Positions 1 to 11,290 of a stretch of 64,000 nucleotides of DNA are shown here, in pieces (the stretch's first letter is position 1; every line of letters begins with the position of its first letter). The stretch is taken from assembly GCA_019925105.1 (NCBI GenBank), contig JAHGAU010000002.1:62001-126000 (forward strand), given 5' to 3'. Made by a program: the position numbers and the translations under genes. The DNA is from Niebla homalea. Taxonomy: Eukaryota > Ascomycota > Lecanoromycetes > Lecanorales > Ramalinaceae. Below the pieces are notes generated by a model. It had not been told where the DNA came from. It was given only the letters and a program-made list of their open reading frames with translations, and did no database searches.

Positions 1-846
1 GTCACTTTCTATGATACAGTCCCGAGGAAGGTCTGTCACCACCATGACTCATGACTCAGTCTCCGTAATAGTAAAGTTATTGGAAATCCATGATCATATC
101 CGGTATCACATCTTGCGAATGGCACACAAAGTTTACGGTCCGAGAAGGCTATTTACATCCCAATTAATGAACTAGCGGCAAGAAGCTGGGACTATTGAGA
201 CTCTAAGTGAGGTTGACGGGCGCTTCATGGGTGTTGAGACACGCCCCATGTCACAACAGAAGGGGTTCCAAATCTTGAGATTGTGGACAAAGAAAGACAG
301 GATAATGTCCGCTACTGGCCTTACGCGTGGCCTATCATAAAACAACGGGGCTGTCACTTTTACCCACCAGTTCCTTATTTGGACTGTCCATCATTCATTT
401 TCATCCGATCAATGCGACAAGCAGGCTGTACGAGTAGCAACAATAACTTAACCACCAATCGATCTTGAAACTGGCTGACTAACATTTTGCATCATTTGTG
501 ATTGGGAGATTCGCGGTCCTCAGGGGTAGACGCGTCTTTACAGCTAGGCTGTACCCATATGCACTCAGCCTTTATCCCATGTCTCGAGAGACGAGTTCCA
601 CCAATCGTTTCCCAATTTCAGTCACTGTCTGTTTCCACCAGTAACTTAAAATGATTGCATTCCGCATCGAATGCTGCACATCTTACAAGAGTGAAGAGAT
701 CTTACAAGCTCTTAGTGCCTCCAGGAAACCCATTTCTTTCGACTACTTGAATACATCATCCGAGGATCAACTCAACATTTCTTTGCTCCAACATTACATT
801 CCCCGATTCAATTGCCTGGGATATTCCAATCACAGACCCAGGAACC
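1..846. other. Intergenic, upstream of the DUF2786 gene
   Basis: I find no gene here; the open frames are short (75 codons or fewer) and unlike known proteins. The distal part holds a doublet of TGACTCA sites, listed separately. The last 200 bases presumably carry the promoter and leader of the gene starting at 847. Confidence 0.5.
45..58. promoter_or_regulatory. Two abutting Gcn4/CPC1-type sites
   Basis: The heptamer TGACTCA occurs twice back to back with no spacer (45-51 and 52-58). This is the consensus of the bZIP amino-acid-starvation activator Gcn4 of yeast, called CPC1/CpcA in filamentous fungi. The sites lie about 790 bp before the DUF2786 start codon, so they could equally serve a gene to the left of the window. 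Binding is inferred from the motif only. Confidence 0.35.
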
Positions 847-2112
847 ATGCCACGCCACTCCAAGCCAGCTCCTAAGCAGAAGGCAACCGTCACCAAATTA
901 GCCAACGAAACGGTCCAGGTTGCCGGAGCTTCCCACGTAGCAAGAGACATCCTCGATCGTATCAAGAAGTGTTTGGATCGGGCGAAACACGTGAACGCCA
1001 ACGAAACTGAAGCACGCGCCGCTATGAAAATTGCAACTAGGCTCATGTCGCAACACAGTGTGACGCAAGCTGAGCTGATAGACAATGAAGGCGTCAACGA
1101 GCGGGAGAAGAGAGGTGGACTCAGCTTGGTCGAAATCGCGCCCTCTAGAGAAGGCGGACGAGCTATTAACTGGACCTGGGCTAATGATTTAGTCTCTGCC
1201 GTGACCAAACTTTTCGATTGTGACGCCTACTCCAGTCAATCCGACCGACACCTGGAATGGACATTTTATGGCATTGCAGAGCACACTGTTTTCGCTGCCA
1301 TGTCCTTCGAAACGGTCCATAATTTGATCTTAAATTGGGCGGATGCATTTACCACAGTACAAAGCCGTAACAGTTACTGTCTCGGCGTTGCGGGCGGACT
1401 CAACCGTCTCGCAAAGGATGAAAAGCTAAAAATGGAGAATACTGCCCGGAGAAATGAGCAAAGTGGAATGGCTGCCAGGATTCGAGAGGAGGAGCTTGAG
1501 CGACAGAAGGCAGTTGCTCGTTTGTACCACCGCGGTTCATCTCCGATGACAGAAAAGTCTTCCCCCAAAGATTCCAATTACGACCAGTACGAGGACAATA
1601 TGCACATTGACAGTGGTTTTGATGACGACAGCGACGACGAGACCCTCGTTGCAAATACCAACTACCTTGATCAGAATGAGGCCTCAATGCCGGAACTTAC
1701 AGGTGACCTCGAGGCTGATATGGCAGCTGTCATGCGCGAGGAAATCAAGGCTGAATTGAAACAAGAGGAATTGAAGCAAGAACACAACGAAGACGAAGAC
1801 ATGGACATCTCGACACTAGACAGCCATCCCTCATCCTCTCGGCGTGACATGGAGACCGAAGTGTCTGTGAAGTCAGAAAACCGCGGTGAACCCTCGCTTC
1901 AGTGGTCATCAACGACCCAGCTAGCTCGTTTTCGCGAGAACACCGCAGCTATCGAGGAAGGTGTGCTCAAAGCAGAAGGCATCAAATTGTACAAAGCATC
2001 GAAGCGCATACGCAGCGTTAGAGACTACGCCGCCTACCAAAAAGGTAAACAAGATAGCAAAAAGATCAACATGCGAGTGGCAACTATTGAGGAGGGATCC
2101 TCTTCGACCTAA
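847..2112 (+). CDS. DUF2786 domain protein
   Basis: Single-exon 421-residue protein. Residues of roughly 35-75 match the DUF2786 pattern: a helix with an I-K-K-C-L-xx-A core, then NETEARAAMKIA and an LMSQHSVTQAEL stretch. The next 120 residues, ending in a charged helix, resemble the domain that usually follows DUF2786 in fungi. The tail after about residue 235 is low-complexity and very acidic, with DDDSDDE, KQEELKQE and EDEDMD runs, so it is probably disordered. No catalytic motif or signal peptide is visible. The start chosen is the first ATG of the frame that lies upstream of the domain. The biochemical function of the family is not established. Confidence 0.8.
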   Translation: MPRHSKPAPKQKATVTKLANETVQVAGASHVARDILDRIKKCLDRAKHVNANETEARAAMKIATRLMSQHSVTQAELIDNEGVNEREKRGGLSLVEIAPSREGGRAINWTWANDLVSAVTKLFDCDAYSSQSDRHLEWTFYGIAEHTVFAAMSFETVHNLILNWADAFTTVQSRNSYCLGVAGGLNRLAKDEKLKMENTARRNEQSGMAARIREEELERQKAVARLYHRGSSPMTEKSSPKDSNYDQYEDNMHIDSGFDDDSDDETLVANTNYLDQNEASMPELTGDLEADMAAVMREEIKAELKQEELKQEHNEDEDMDISTLDSHPSSSRRDMETEVSVKSENRGEPSLQWSSTTQLARFRENTAAIEEGVLKAEGIKLYKASKRIRSVRDYAAYQKGKQDSKKINMRVATIEEGSSST

Positions 2113-4557
2113 GGCATGCTAGCAAGCTCTTGACGTACAACACCGATTGGAGTGGGGGATTACATGACGGCAAGCAGTAAAAAAAAGGGAGACGCAAGGT
2201 GGCATCATCGCACATATGTAAGATGAGGATTGATTTCATGGTTTCATCTGTGTGGAGTTTGGGATTACTGTCTGGCGAGCCTGGGTACATTAGAAGAACA
2301 AATCATAGACTGGGTCGATAACTTCGATGCTGCCTGCATCATACATACCTTCTCCCTCGACTTCTACGGGACGTGCGGTCCTACAAAATTGACATCTGTT
2401 CTGTGTGAATGAAGTCCTCTGATGCGTGCACAGGGTTTTCCGTGCAGATGTTCAATTTTAAAGTATTCAGGCACTTCAACGCTCTTCTTTGAGTCGCTTT
2501 GTAGCGTACTTGCAACCCATTCTGATCTCAATCCTGTTGCCTCGGCCTTAAGAGTATGAGAATTTCACATGTTCTCAGTAAATAATTCCTGATCACGATG
2601 CTGCAAGACGACAGAATCTTGCATTGAGGTCTTAGCCATTTCCGTTCGCAGGGAGTACACCTCAAGTCATAAATTTTTGTGCGTTGCTGAATGGAAAGGG
2701 TGACGGACCATGCTTCATGAACGGTGGCTTTGGATTTGTATATTGGCTTTCCTATAGGCCTGAGCTGATGTGATGTCAGAAGACGAGGGTGTTTGTCGGG
2801 ATGCCTCACTATGTACCAGATCCGATTGATCATACTGAGAGCGTTACACCACCATCAGGTTAAGTGTTGAAGGTATCATATTTTGTACCATCATCCTCAA
2901 TACCCGGATCATAGCTCTCTCATATACTCACTATATCCATTCGTGTTCTGTTTCACGCCATCCTGTTTCATAGGAATTGTGGGTCCTGTCGTGAATGTCC
3001 GTTCTGAGAAGAGGACAGCCACCATCGGCACCATCGGACAATGGTGACACTCTGAGCGCACCATACCTGATCCGGACGATTCGTCTGTCCAGCGTTGGAC
3101 CTGGTATAAAAGTTTAAATTCTGCTTTAGCTTATGGGCTAAGATCTTACCGCCTCCCGACCCTTTCCGACCCGTCACACCACGTGGTGATGTGTGACGTA
3201 TGGTGTTCATGTTCGACATTTAATAGGGCCGCCAGGTTTGAATGGTAATTTGGGGCTTCCGTGATGCGCTCTAGACTCATCCTGTATTTCTGGGGGTGCA
3301 AGAATTCAAGTACAATCGATGATCGTGAGCGGAAAGCATCAAATGATGAGCTTGTAACGGATGCATATCATGAGTTTCGTCAAGGAATATCTCAGCTCTC
3401 TTGACTGGCTATGGTTCACATTTGGAATTCTCGGCATCATGATACTATCTTCTTATAATTGTACGACATGGCAATGTAAAATGTGGAGAACTTGCAAAAG
3501 CGAATACTGGGACAGATCCTAATTAGTCTTATTCTCAACGTTGTTGAATCTGATTGACTCTGAGTTTGACTCTAAAGGTAACAACCACTTTTTGAAACAT
3601 CTCAGCGCTGATTGAGCCTCTTTCCCCAGCGTCTCTCCGAGCCCATGGTTCCTTTTGCGCTCTCCCCAGAGCAGTTGATGCGGTTCATGCCATCGGATTT
3701 CTGCCATTCACCTCCAGCGAATCGGATCCCAGAGCAACTTCTCCATTCTCTTAGCAGTACTTTATGGAGAAGAAGCTCAGCATTCTGCGATGTCTGTAAG
3801 AAGGTGACAGTCATAGTCGGGAGCGGAGAATGCCCCCAATAAAAAGGAGAGCATGCTGCTCGTATTTGCGAAAGAGTTTAAGTTTGGCATCTTGCCATCC
3901 TTCTCGAATTGATATACGCACAATCCTTGAAGACCACCGACTCTGAGCAGACCACCAACTCTGAGCGGACCACCAACTTTGAGCTGATAGTCCGAGAAGC
4001 AAACCGGTAACAGCTACCTAGGCCAACATTAGAAATCTTGGAGCCTTCATTTGGTGTCTCGAGAACAAGAGCTTACGGCTGATTACCAAGTATTTTGCAT
4101 CATCCGGTGTCTTTCTGACCGCTACAGCTATCGTTATATAAGGAAAAGTACGGTATTCTAATCTAGTTTGGTGGACATAATCATTCGTCCCATGTCGGTC
4201 CAGATTGCTCCTCGTGAGCGACTTCCAATCTCCGGTAATTATAGTGCAAGTGATCCCCGGGCGTCTAAGTCGTTCTCGTACTTTCGGGACTTGACTTTCA
4301 AGCATACGTGGGTTGAGTAAGACATCGAAAGGATCTGTAAGTCTGATTCTCTTGTTCTCGGAGCAAAGTGCACATGCAACGTGTACAAGTGTACCAAGAG
4401 CAGTCATGTCCGTATGGATTGTTACATCTCGTCCGCGGTATCTATTCAAGGATTAGGTGGCCCTAAGGCGACTAGGCGACCATCCACACTCCGGAATTCG
4501 CTTTCTTGATTTGCTGCAGGGCATTTACGGCAAGAAGGTGGGAGGCCGAGGACGCCT
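2113..4557. other. Gene-poor intergenic region
   Basis: No gene can be supported. The longest frame, about 140 codons on the minus strand ending near 4018, begins with a non-ATG codon and resembles no family I know. A three-unit 18-bp repeat is listed separately. I see no transposase, reverse transcriptase or terminal repeats, and no strong AT skew. Confidence 0.4.
3932..3985. repeat. Three imperfect 18-bp tandem repeats
   Basis: The unit GACCACCAACTCTGAGCG occurs three times in direct tandem (3932-3949, 3950-3967, 3968-3985). The first unit differs by A to G in the middle and at its last base; the third has C to T in the middle and a changed last base. The copies are not in a supported gene, so this is a short minisatellite of no known role. 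Confidence 0.85.
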
Positions 4558-4806
4558 CTAATATTGAAACGCGAGTCGAGCCTGGTGGGCTCTGGTCATG
4601 ATAGGCTCTAGGATCCAGGAGAAGTAGCTGTGGTATACTTCAAGGTGAAAAAGTTGCTTGGGCGTGCTCAACTTATCCGCGTCGTAGCCTGAGTAAGACA
4701 CGGGGTCTTCATACAATACGAGACCCCGGAGACATTGATCGCAGTAGAGGAAAGGCGTCTGAAAGCTAATTACACCATTGTTGTAGTCCGAATAAAGAGG
4801 GCAGGC
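4558..4806 (-). other. Coding-like open frame, possible terminal exon
   Basis: An 82-codon open stretch ending in TAG reads like protein: aromatic-rich, with a C-D-Q-C pair after a short F-Q-x-P motif. It has no ATG; an AG at its upstream edge could be an acceptor. Its F-Q-x-P-x-x-x-C-x-x-C-L motif is echoed by a short frame about 250 bp upstream on the same strand (near 5000), so the two may be decayed relatives or exons of one gene. I do not recognise the family. Confidence 0.2.
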
Positions 4807-5046
4807 TCATGTATAAAACTCTCACCGAGCTTTTTGATTTCTCAGTGAAGGAGTTCCTCACTCGGAGGGTTCTTCGAACTCCGCAGAACAAGATAGCCCC
4901 GCCACATCTGAGTCTAGCACTGAAGATCCGAATGTGCAATGACGATGAACAAGGCTGTCAAAGCCTCAGTCGCATCCCAAGCCTTTCGATGAGTAAGACA
5001 ATTGCAGAGGGGCATCTGAAAGCCTAACGGCTATTTTCGAGAGCCA

Positions 5047-5528
5047 TCAGTATCTTGCACGGTGTATCGAACCGACAGCGATTTCCCATTCTTGTAGGTG
5101 CGTACAGACCAGTGGGATGTGCCCATGGTAGAATGAAATCAGCACCACTGTCCCATAAGTAGGGAAATTTTCTATGGAGAACAACCTTCTTTTTCTAGCC
5201 AGCATGCAAGTCTTGCAGCCCACCGTCGTTCCAGAAGCGAGGTACTTGTAGTTGGGGAAGCAGATCCGAGTCTCATCGGCAATACTTGTCCGGACGAGAA
5301 GGCAGTGCTCTGATGCCAGCTCATGCCTTGCATAAGACCAGGGAATGGAGTCCGCGCCTATTGCGTGCCATTCGCAGTCTTACTTCACTTGCCTGGAAGG
5401 AACCTCTGTGGTCTGCCAACGAAGCTTTCAGGGATCTCAAAGCATCTAGAGATCCCATCATCAATATCAGCAGTCTCTCTCGGAACCAATTCGCAGAAGA
5501 AGGCAAAGAGGGTTACTTGTTTCGACAT
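5047..5528 (-). CDS. Predicted two-exon gene, function unknown
   Basis: Proposed model: ATG at 5528, exon 1 5389-5528, a 62-bp GT-AG intron 5327-5388, exon 2 5047-5326, giving 139 residues. The two exons lie in different frames and the splice restores one continuous frame. Exon 2 contains a C-K-T-C pair and is rich in aromatic and hydrophobic residues. The donor (GTGAAG) is not strong. A second overlapping minus-strand frame (ATG 5664, stop 5467) competes for the same bases, so only one can be real. No family is recognised. Confidence 0.3.
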
Positions 5529-6796
5529 TCTTCTTGACTGCAAGTAACCACCTCTCGAATTTTCGAAGTAAGTTCAGGATTAGAGTCAGACCTCGTGATG
5601 ACGCGGCAGCTCTCTTGTCACTGAAATATTCCCGAAGTTGCTGACTATACTGTAAGTTGGTCATAGGACTTAACTCATGCGTGACGCTGATGCCAACGCA
5701 ATGGATTGAAGTGATGAGTCGCCTCTCCGACGAGGTAACTTAAGCAATAGTGGCATGCAACAAGTAGGCTTTCATGAAGAGGGTAAACCATCTTCGAGAG
5801 ACAACAATCGATGATTTGACAATTGTTTAAGAGGATAGCAGATTCGAATTCGTCCATTCTTACCATAGCGAAGCAGAAGCACTTGACCGAGGGAAAAAAG
5901 ATGCTTTCAATTTTCAGGTATCTTGAATACCACGTGTTCCCTGAATGCTTCCAACGTCTTTTCACTACATCATGTACGGATGCTCGGTATTTGCAATGGA
6001 CTAGAAAAGTTCGAGTGGCATCGCAACGCTGATCGACACGTGCAGATGCAAGGTGTATGGGCGAGCGCTAGGATTAATCGTAGAAAAGTACTTATCAGAT
6101 GCAGAGCGCGGTGTTCTAGTCAATGAATCATATTAGAACCCGTGTAGACAGGGAATAAGAGCTGAAAGTTATGGACAAGGGTGATCTGTCTTGATTATGC
6201 ATTGCCAGGCTTCGCAGTAAGAATATTCTCACATTATATGGATCGTGGGCTAAGGTTGGACTTAGAAACAGCGACATATCAGTAGGCAGCTTCTTGGGGA
6301 CCAGCAAATGGAGTCAGTGCATTGCTCCCTTCGAAAACACTCTACCAAAGATTTGGAGTGCATGTCCGTTGGCAAGGGTGTTCACGCGAGCCTTTGCCAG
6401 AATGAGAGCAGGTTTTTACTTGAAGAGAGACTTTGTTGGATCTGAGATCACTTATGACTCCAAATGTGAAGGTGTAGATGATGAAGATGGCAGGGAAAAG
6501 CAGTGAAAGAATCATACCCGCGGAATATTTAACGTATTCAAGATTGATGGCGATTCCTTGGCATGAAGATTACCACCAAAAATTTACTTCAGATACCGGT
6601 GGGGTCAAATCGCCAAGGAATTGAGCTGTTTTGAACACGCTAAATCATCCGCTGGCTATTTCACGGCTTCCACAGCGAGCCTGAAACGGTGAATTACATT
6701 GACGTAAGCTTCTATACAGGTGATTGTCTCTGGCTTTTCCAATACAGCTTCCCATACTCAGTCTCCCCCTTCACAGTCACCCTTCCTTACGTCAAA
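5529..6796. other. Intergenic, upstream of TAF10
   Basis: Several open frames of 60-100 codons occur on both strands, none with a recognisable domain or convincing splice partners. The last few hundred bases must contain the TAF10 promoter; the 20 bases before the TAF10 ATG are pyrimidine-rich. Confidence 0.4.
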
Positions 6797-7563
6797 ATGT
6801 CCTCACCACCCTCCGCGCAACCCCCAACGTCATCATCCACAAATCCCGCCCCCAATTCCATGAACGACACTCTCGAACCTACAGCCGACCTCGATGTCGA
6901 CCTTGACATGCAATTAGACGGCCCTTCTGATGGCCCACCACATCCCATACCCTCAGAAGAAGGCGAGGGAGAGGAGCCAAGCGCTCTCCCCGAACCGCGG
7001 GAGCCTACAAAGAAGGACATCTCCCTCCGCGACTTCGTAGCCAAGATGGATGACTACGCCCCCATCGTACAAAACCCCCCCCTTCCCCGCTCGTTCGAAC
7101 CCCCATTGGTGCTGACTGATGCGCACGCATCCTTCAGATCCCCGACGCCCTCACATCCCACCACCTCCTCCTCTCCGGCCTCGACCCCGCCACCACGCCC
7201 TTGCCATTGCAACGCCTCCTCGCGCTGGCCACCCAGAAATTCATCGCCGATGTAGCAGCGGATGCATACCAATACTCCCGGATGCGCTCAGCGGCCTCCT
7301 CTGCCGCCACAACAACAACAACAACAGCAACAGCGCCTGATCCGACAGCCGGTGCAGGCGCCGGCGCAAAGAAAGATGATGTGGGGAAAGGCGGGGCGAA
7401 GGGCGGCAATCAACACGTGTTGGGTGTGCAGCGGGCTGGGTTTGGGGGAGGGGGAGGGGGCCAGACACATGGGCAGGGGAAGGCGGTGCTGACGATGGAG
7501 GATCTGGGATGTGCGGTGGGGGAATATGGGGTCAATGTGCGGAGAGGGGAGTTCTATCGGTGA
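6797..7563 (+). CDS. TAF10: TFIID/SAGA subunit TAF10
   Basis: TAF10 is a histone-fold subunit shared by the general transcription factor TFIID and the SAGA coactivator. Two exons (6797-7066 and 7138-7563) flank a 71-bp intron with a CTGAC branch site and CAG acceptor, giving 231 residues. The join recreates the family block MDDYAPIIPD. It is followed by LLALATQKFIADVAADAYQY and, at the C-terminus, by TMEDL, EYGVNV and EFYR, all hallmarks of TAF10. The first 70 residues are Pro/Ser/Glu-rich and variable. The histone fold is interrupted by a Thr/Ala/Gly-rich insert encoded by a CAA/CAG microsatellite. An in-frame ATG at 6689 exists, but the methionine at 6797 fits usual TAF10 length better. The gene converges on the TRF-like gene at 7862. 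Confidence 0.93.
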
Positions 7564-7861
7564 AGGGGAAAGCCCCTCTTCTGTTCAGAGTAGGAGTGGG
7601 ATAGAAAACAGAACTGGAGGGTTAAAACTTTGGCATAGCGACGGTGTTCATAAGGGATCCTCTAGAACGCGGGTCTAGGAATGGATTGCCTCTCGAAACA
7701 TGTCGGAAAACGTTTCGAACGTTCTGGTGAGATTGAATTGTGAGGGTATAATGGTGAGATGATACTATCTGATGAGATCCATACCCAAATTGATCAGCCA
7801 GGGTCTGCAGAGCGAATGTGCATCCCAGCCCGAAGAAAGCTCTCCCCATATCAAGAAACTC

Positions 7862-10253
7862 CTACGACCCAGCAGGCTGCTGCTCTGATGTTGCTCCTTG
7901 CTTTCCTCGTCCAGTCAACATATCAGCACTCGGCGCGATATTTCCCATTCCTTGCGCAGAAGACGACTGTGGTGCTATGAAGTCTGCGCTAAATGCCGTG
8001 CTCATATTTGGGGGCATCCTCGGATAATGAGCATCCAAGCTAGGATCGACGTTCTGGTCACCTGCCATGCTAGACACACCATTCGCCCTCCCTTCTACCG
8101 CTCCAAGCCCCTGCGCAGCGTTATGTTGCGACTGCTGTGCTCCAGTGTTGTTTGGCCCACTGGCCAGTGCCATTATGCCCTCAACATGTGCCCGATCTTC
8201 CTCAGATATCCTCTTCCCATCTGCCTCCTTCTTCGCTGCCTGTGCCGGCGCGCGGGTCTTGAGCTCCCCCGTGACGAATTGAAGGTAGTATGGCACCTCG
8301 ATACTACTCTTCAAGAAGAACAGCTTCAAGTTCCGCGCTTTATCTTTCAGTTGCACCTGCCCTCGGTCTTTCAAGACCTCACTGATGGTGCCGCCTGGTC
8401 CAAACATTGCAAGTATCTGGCTCCAATGTGGACCCTTGACGCGGTCGAGACCTGCCATGAGTGCATTCTCTTCTTCGAGAGTCCATGGTCGGCGCTGTGA
8501 GGGACCGCCGGGGCGGCGAGGGGCAGGAGAGGACTTGGAGGAGGCGGCCATGCGGGCGCGTTCATAGAGAACTTGGGTCGGGGCGGATTGGGATGGGGGG
8601 ATGTTGGAGGGGTCGTCAATGGAGCCTGCGGTCCATTGACCGGAGGGGCCGATTGTAGGATATTGCATGGTATGGATGTAAGGCATTTGCGGGGCGGGGA
8701 CGTTGGGGTGGAGCTTGTGTTCGAAGTGAAATTGGATCTCAGGTCCCTTTGGCTGGGGAGCTGTGGCAGGAGCAAGTTCTCGGCCGTTGACTTTTTTCCG
8801 AGGAAGATTTTCTCTGTTGGAATTGTAGTCTTGCATCACATATTGAGCAGCGCGTTGAGCTTTATTTGCGATGTCATTGTCAATGGAGGGGTTTGAATTG
8901 ACAGTCGGAGTGGGCTGATATTGCTGGTGTGGCGACGACTCGGACGGCTTTTCAGTCTGGCATTGAAAATTAGTGAAGAGGTGCGGAGGTCGAGGAGAGA
9001 ACATACATTCTTCGCAGTGATGGAATCAAAGTTCTTGCTAATGTAGCCCATAATATCGCGGAGGAAGTTTGTCCATGCATATTTCTCCGCCAGAGATCTT
9101 ATCCCGTCCTGAGTGTCTGGCTCGTTCATCAACGCTTTCTTTCTGTTGAAAGCACGTGAGACGAATTCTATTTCATTCGCAGCGAGTTGCCTCGCATCAT
9201 GTCGCCTATCTAGTAAACGCTGCTCTAGATCGCTGGGAAACAGGTCCTCGAGAATCTCCTCGCGACTGCGTTCTCCAGTCTGCAGTGCAGAGATGTAGGC
9301 GTGCGTCTTCAACTCCAGCAATAACTCGGCTTGCGTTGTTACTACCTGGTGAGAACATGGCACAAACGTGTCGAGAAAGTACTCGTTGAGGTGGTAGAAT
9401 CCAACGTCTTGACTTCCTAGGACGCTGATGATGAAGGTCGCCATGTTCGCCCTGCGGATGATTTCAACGTGGGCTGGCTCGGCAAGACCTAGCCAGAAGG
9501 CATTGAGGAACGGTTCAGTAGCTGAGTATAGCTTCTTTGTGTGATTGAACAAGCCCTTCACCGCAGAATACGCCTTGCCTTGCTCGGATTCTGGTTTGAC
9601 AGCCATGTCGATGAGTTGCTGATACGACGAGCCTGCCACAATCTTGAGGATTTGGGTGGACTGTCAGAGGTCAGCCGAGGAGAAACCTATATGACTAAAT
9701 CTCTTACCAGGTTGTCAAGAATTGGAAGACTTGTCATCTTAACCTGTGTATTGGCCCCTTGTGGCAGTAGCTCTGGCGGACCGAAAAGCCTCATTTCAGC
9801 CGGCGTGTAATTTGCGAATGTTGAGCTAGCTGGAACAGGAAAGGAGGTCATGGTATTTTCTGGTATGGCTTCTTCTCCAGCAAAAGTATTTGCTGGGGTG
9901 TTTTGAAAATCGGGTGGTATACTAGCAGGCTCAGTCGCGACATCGTGATCAACAGGTTTCAGGGCCTCAGACGTGGTGGGCTGGCTGTCCGCTATTTCGT
10001 TTCGAGATCTTGATCGCCGAGTCTCAGACCTTAGACCATTTCCATCTCTTGAAGTCGCCTTCGCAGAGCTTGCAGAAGCACTGGGCTGTTTGTTCCGAGG
10101 GGAGTTTTGCCGTTCGTTCGGAGAAGGACTGCGATTTCGTTTACGCCTGCGTGAGGTCGTACCGCTTTCTGCTGAAGAATGAGCATTTCCGAAGGAGGGT
10201 GAGGCTTCATTCGAAATGCCAAGTGCTGATTGTCGATTACGCGTAGCTACCAT
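7862..10253 (-). CDS. TBF1: TRF/Tbf1-like telobox DNA-binding protein
   Basis: Three exons (9708-10253, 9007-9660, 7862-8956) with introns of 47 and 50 bp encode 764 residues. The start is the ATG at 10253; the frame upstream lacks another ATG. Residues 1-180 are Ser/Arg-rich and likely disordered. Exon 2 (about 183-400) is a helical block at the place of the TRF homology dimerisation domain. Residues of about 555-615 form a Myb/telobox domain: [23 protein letters not shown] and [16 protein letters not shown], the last being the telobox recognition helix that reads TTAGGG-type repeats. The organisation matches yeast Tbf1, fission-yeast Taz1/Tbf1 and animal TRF1/2. In Pezizomycotina such a protein is expected at telomeres or subtelomeric and ribosomal-gene promoters. 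The exact orthology (Tbf1 versus Taz1) is inferred. Confidence 0.85.
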
Positions 10254-11290
10254 GGCGAGATCTTCCAATCACGAATTGGGATAGACGGCGAGGGGATTGA
10301 AGCTGCCTGGCTGCCCTACAATAATGCCCTACACATATTTGCCCTTGCCCCAAGTCGCTAAGGCTGGAACTAGTTAGCGTAGTTCTATGTCCTATCCGAA
10401 ATAGAGAATATCGAGATATCTCGAGGCAACATTACTACATTCTTCTACATGATGCCGCAGTCATATTTCGAGAATGCACTGAGATGTACACCAAATGGAT
10501 ACCCCGTGCAATGCCTTGCGACCCATGCGACAGTGCTGCTCTACAGACTTTACAGGATCACAATAAATCTTGACCTTTTCATGCATAATCCTGTCTTGGA
10601 AATATTTCATTCAGACACACGAACGTCCCATCCTCGTAGACTTCTCTTTGACGAGCATCTCTTGCGCTCGCAGCAGATGCCTGCACAATGCTGTCCTTCC
10701 AAGACATTATTCTCTCTGGCGCGTATTTTACCCACGAGGAGCATCATTTACCGTAATCTGGCTGCTATCTTACCGTTCTGGAACTTAGTGTAGCTGACCT
10801 TCCAGCTTGGAAAGAATGTGCTCTCGAGCCTGTCAATTCTCAATCCTTACCGGAGCCTCCTTGGGAAGGTGCGCTCGTTGACTGTCAGCGCTCTGAACAG
10901 CAATGGCAGTCACGACGTCGCCAAAAGTGACATATGTCCTCTTTTTGCTTTCTTTCCTCAATTTCCTACCTTCATATGCCCCATCCACTCCACTGCTCCG
11001 TCCGCCTCACGTTCATTATCACTTGCATCTGTTGCCCGTTCCATCAGCTTTTTGGCTAACCACTATCGACTATCGTGTTATCTACTGTGGGCTCGCTGAA
11101 GCACAGCGGACGGCTCGGTATGTGCGCGATGCAGTAACCACCCTGCTGAGGCATTTTCCTTGGCTCTGACTGGAGTTCATCATTGAAACTCCTGGTCTTG
11201 CAATGGTACCATTTGCTGATCCTTGCCGTGCTACAGGCTAGTTGCTTTTCATTCCCGCCAAACTCTTTAGTCGGAGCGCCTATTGCCAGC
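10254..11290. other. Divergent promoter region
   Basis: About 1 kb lies between the divergent starts at 10253 (minus) and 11291 (plus). Plus-strand frames near 10450-11170 are open but look like untranslated leader; no domain is recognisable. Confidence 0.4.

Noticed and set aside
4018..4449. 143-codon minus-strand frame as a gene
   Set aside because: Starts with a non-ATG codon, no domain, and a neighbouring frame on the same strand looks equally open; kept only as intergenic.
7134..7470. Several overlapping frames over the TAF10 second exon
   Set aside because: Produced by the CAA/CAG and G-rich repeats in other frames; no protein family matches.
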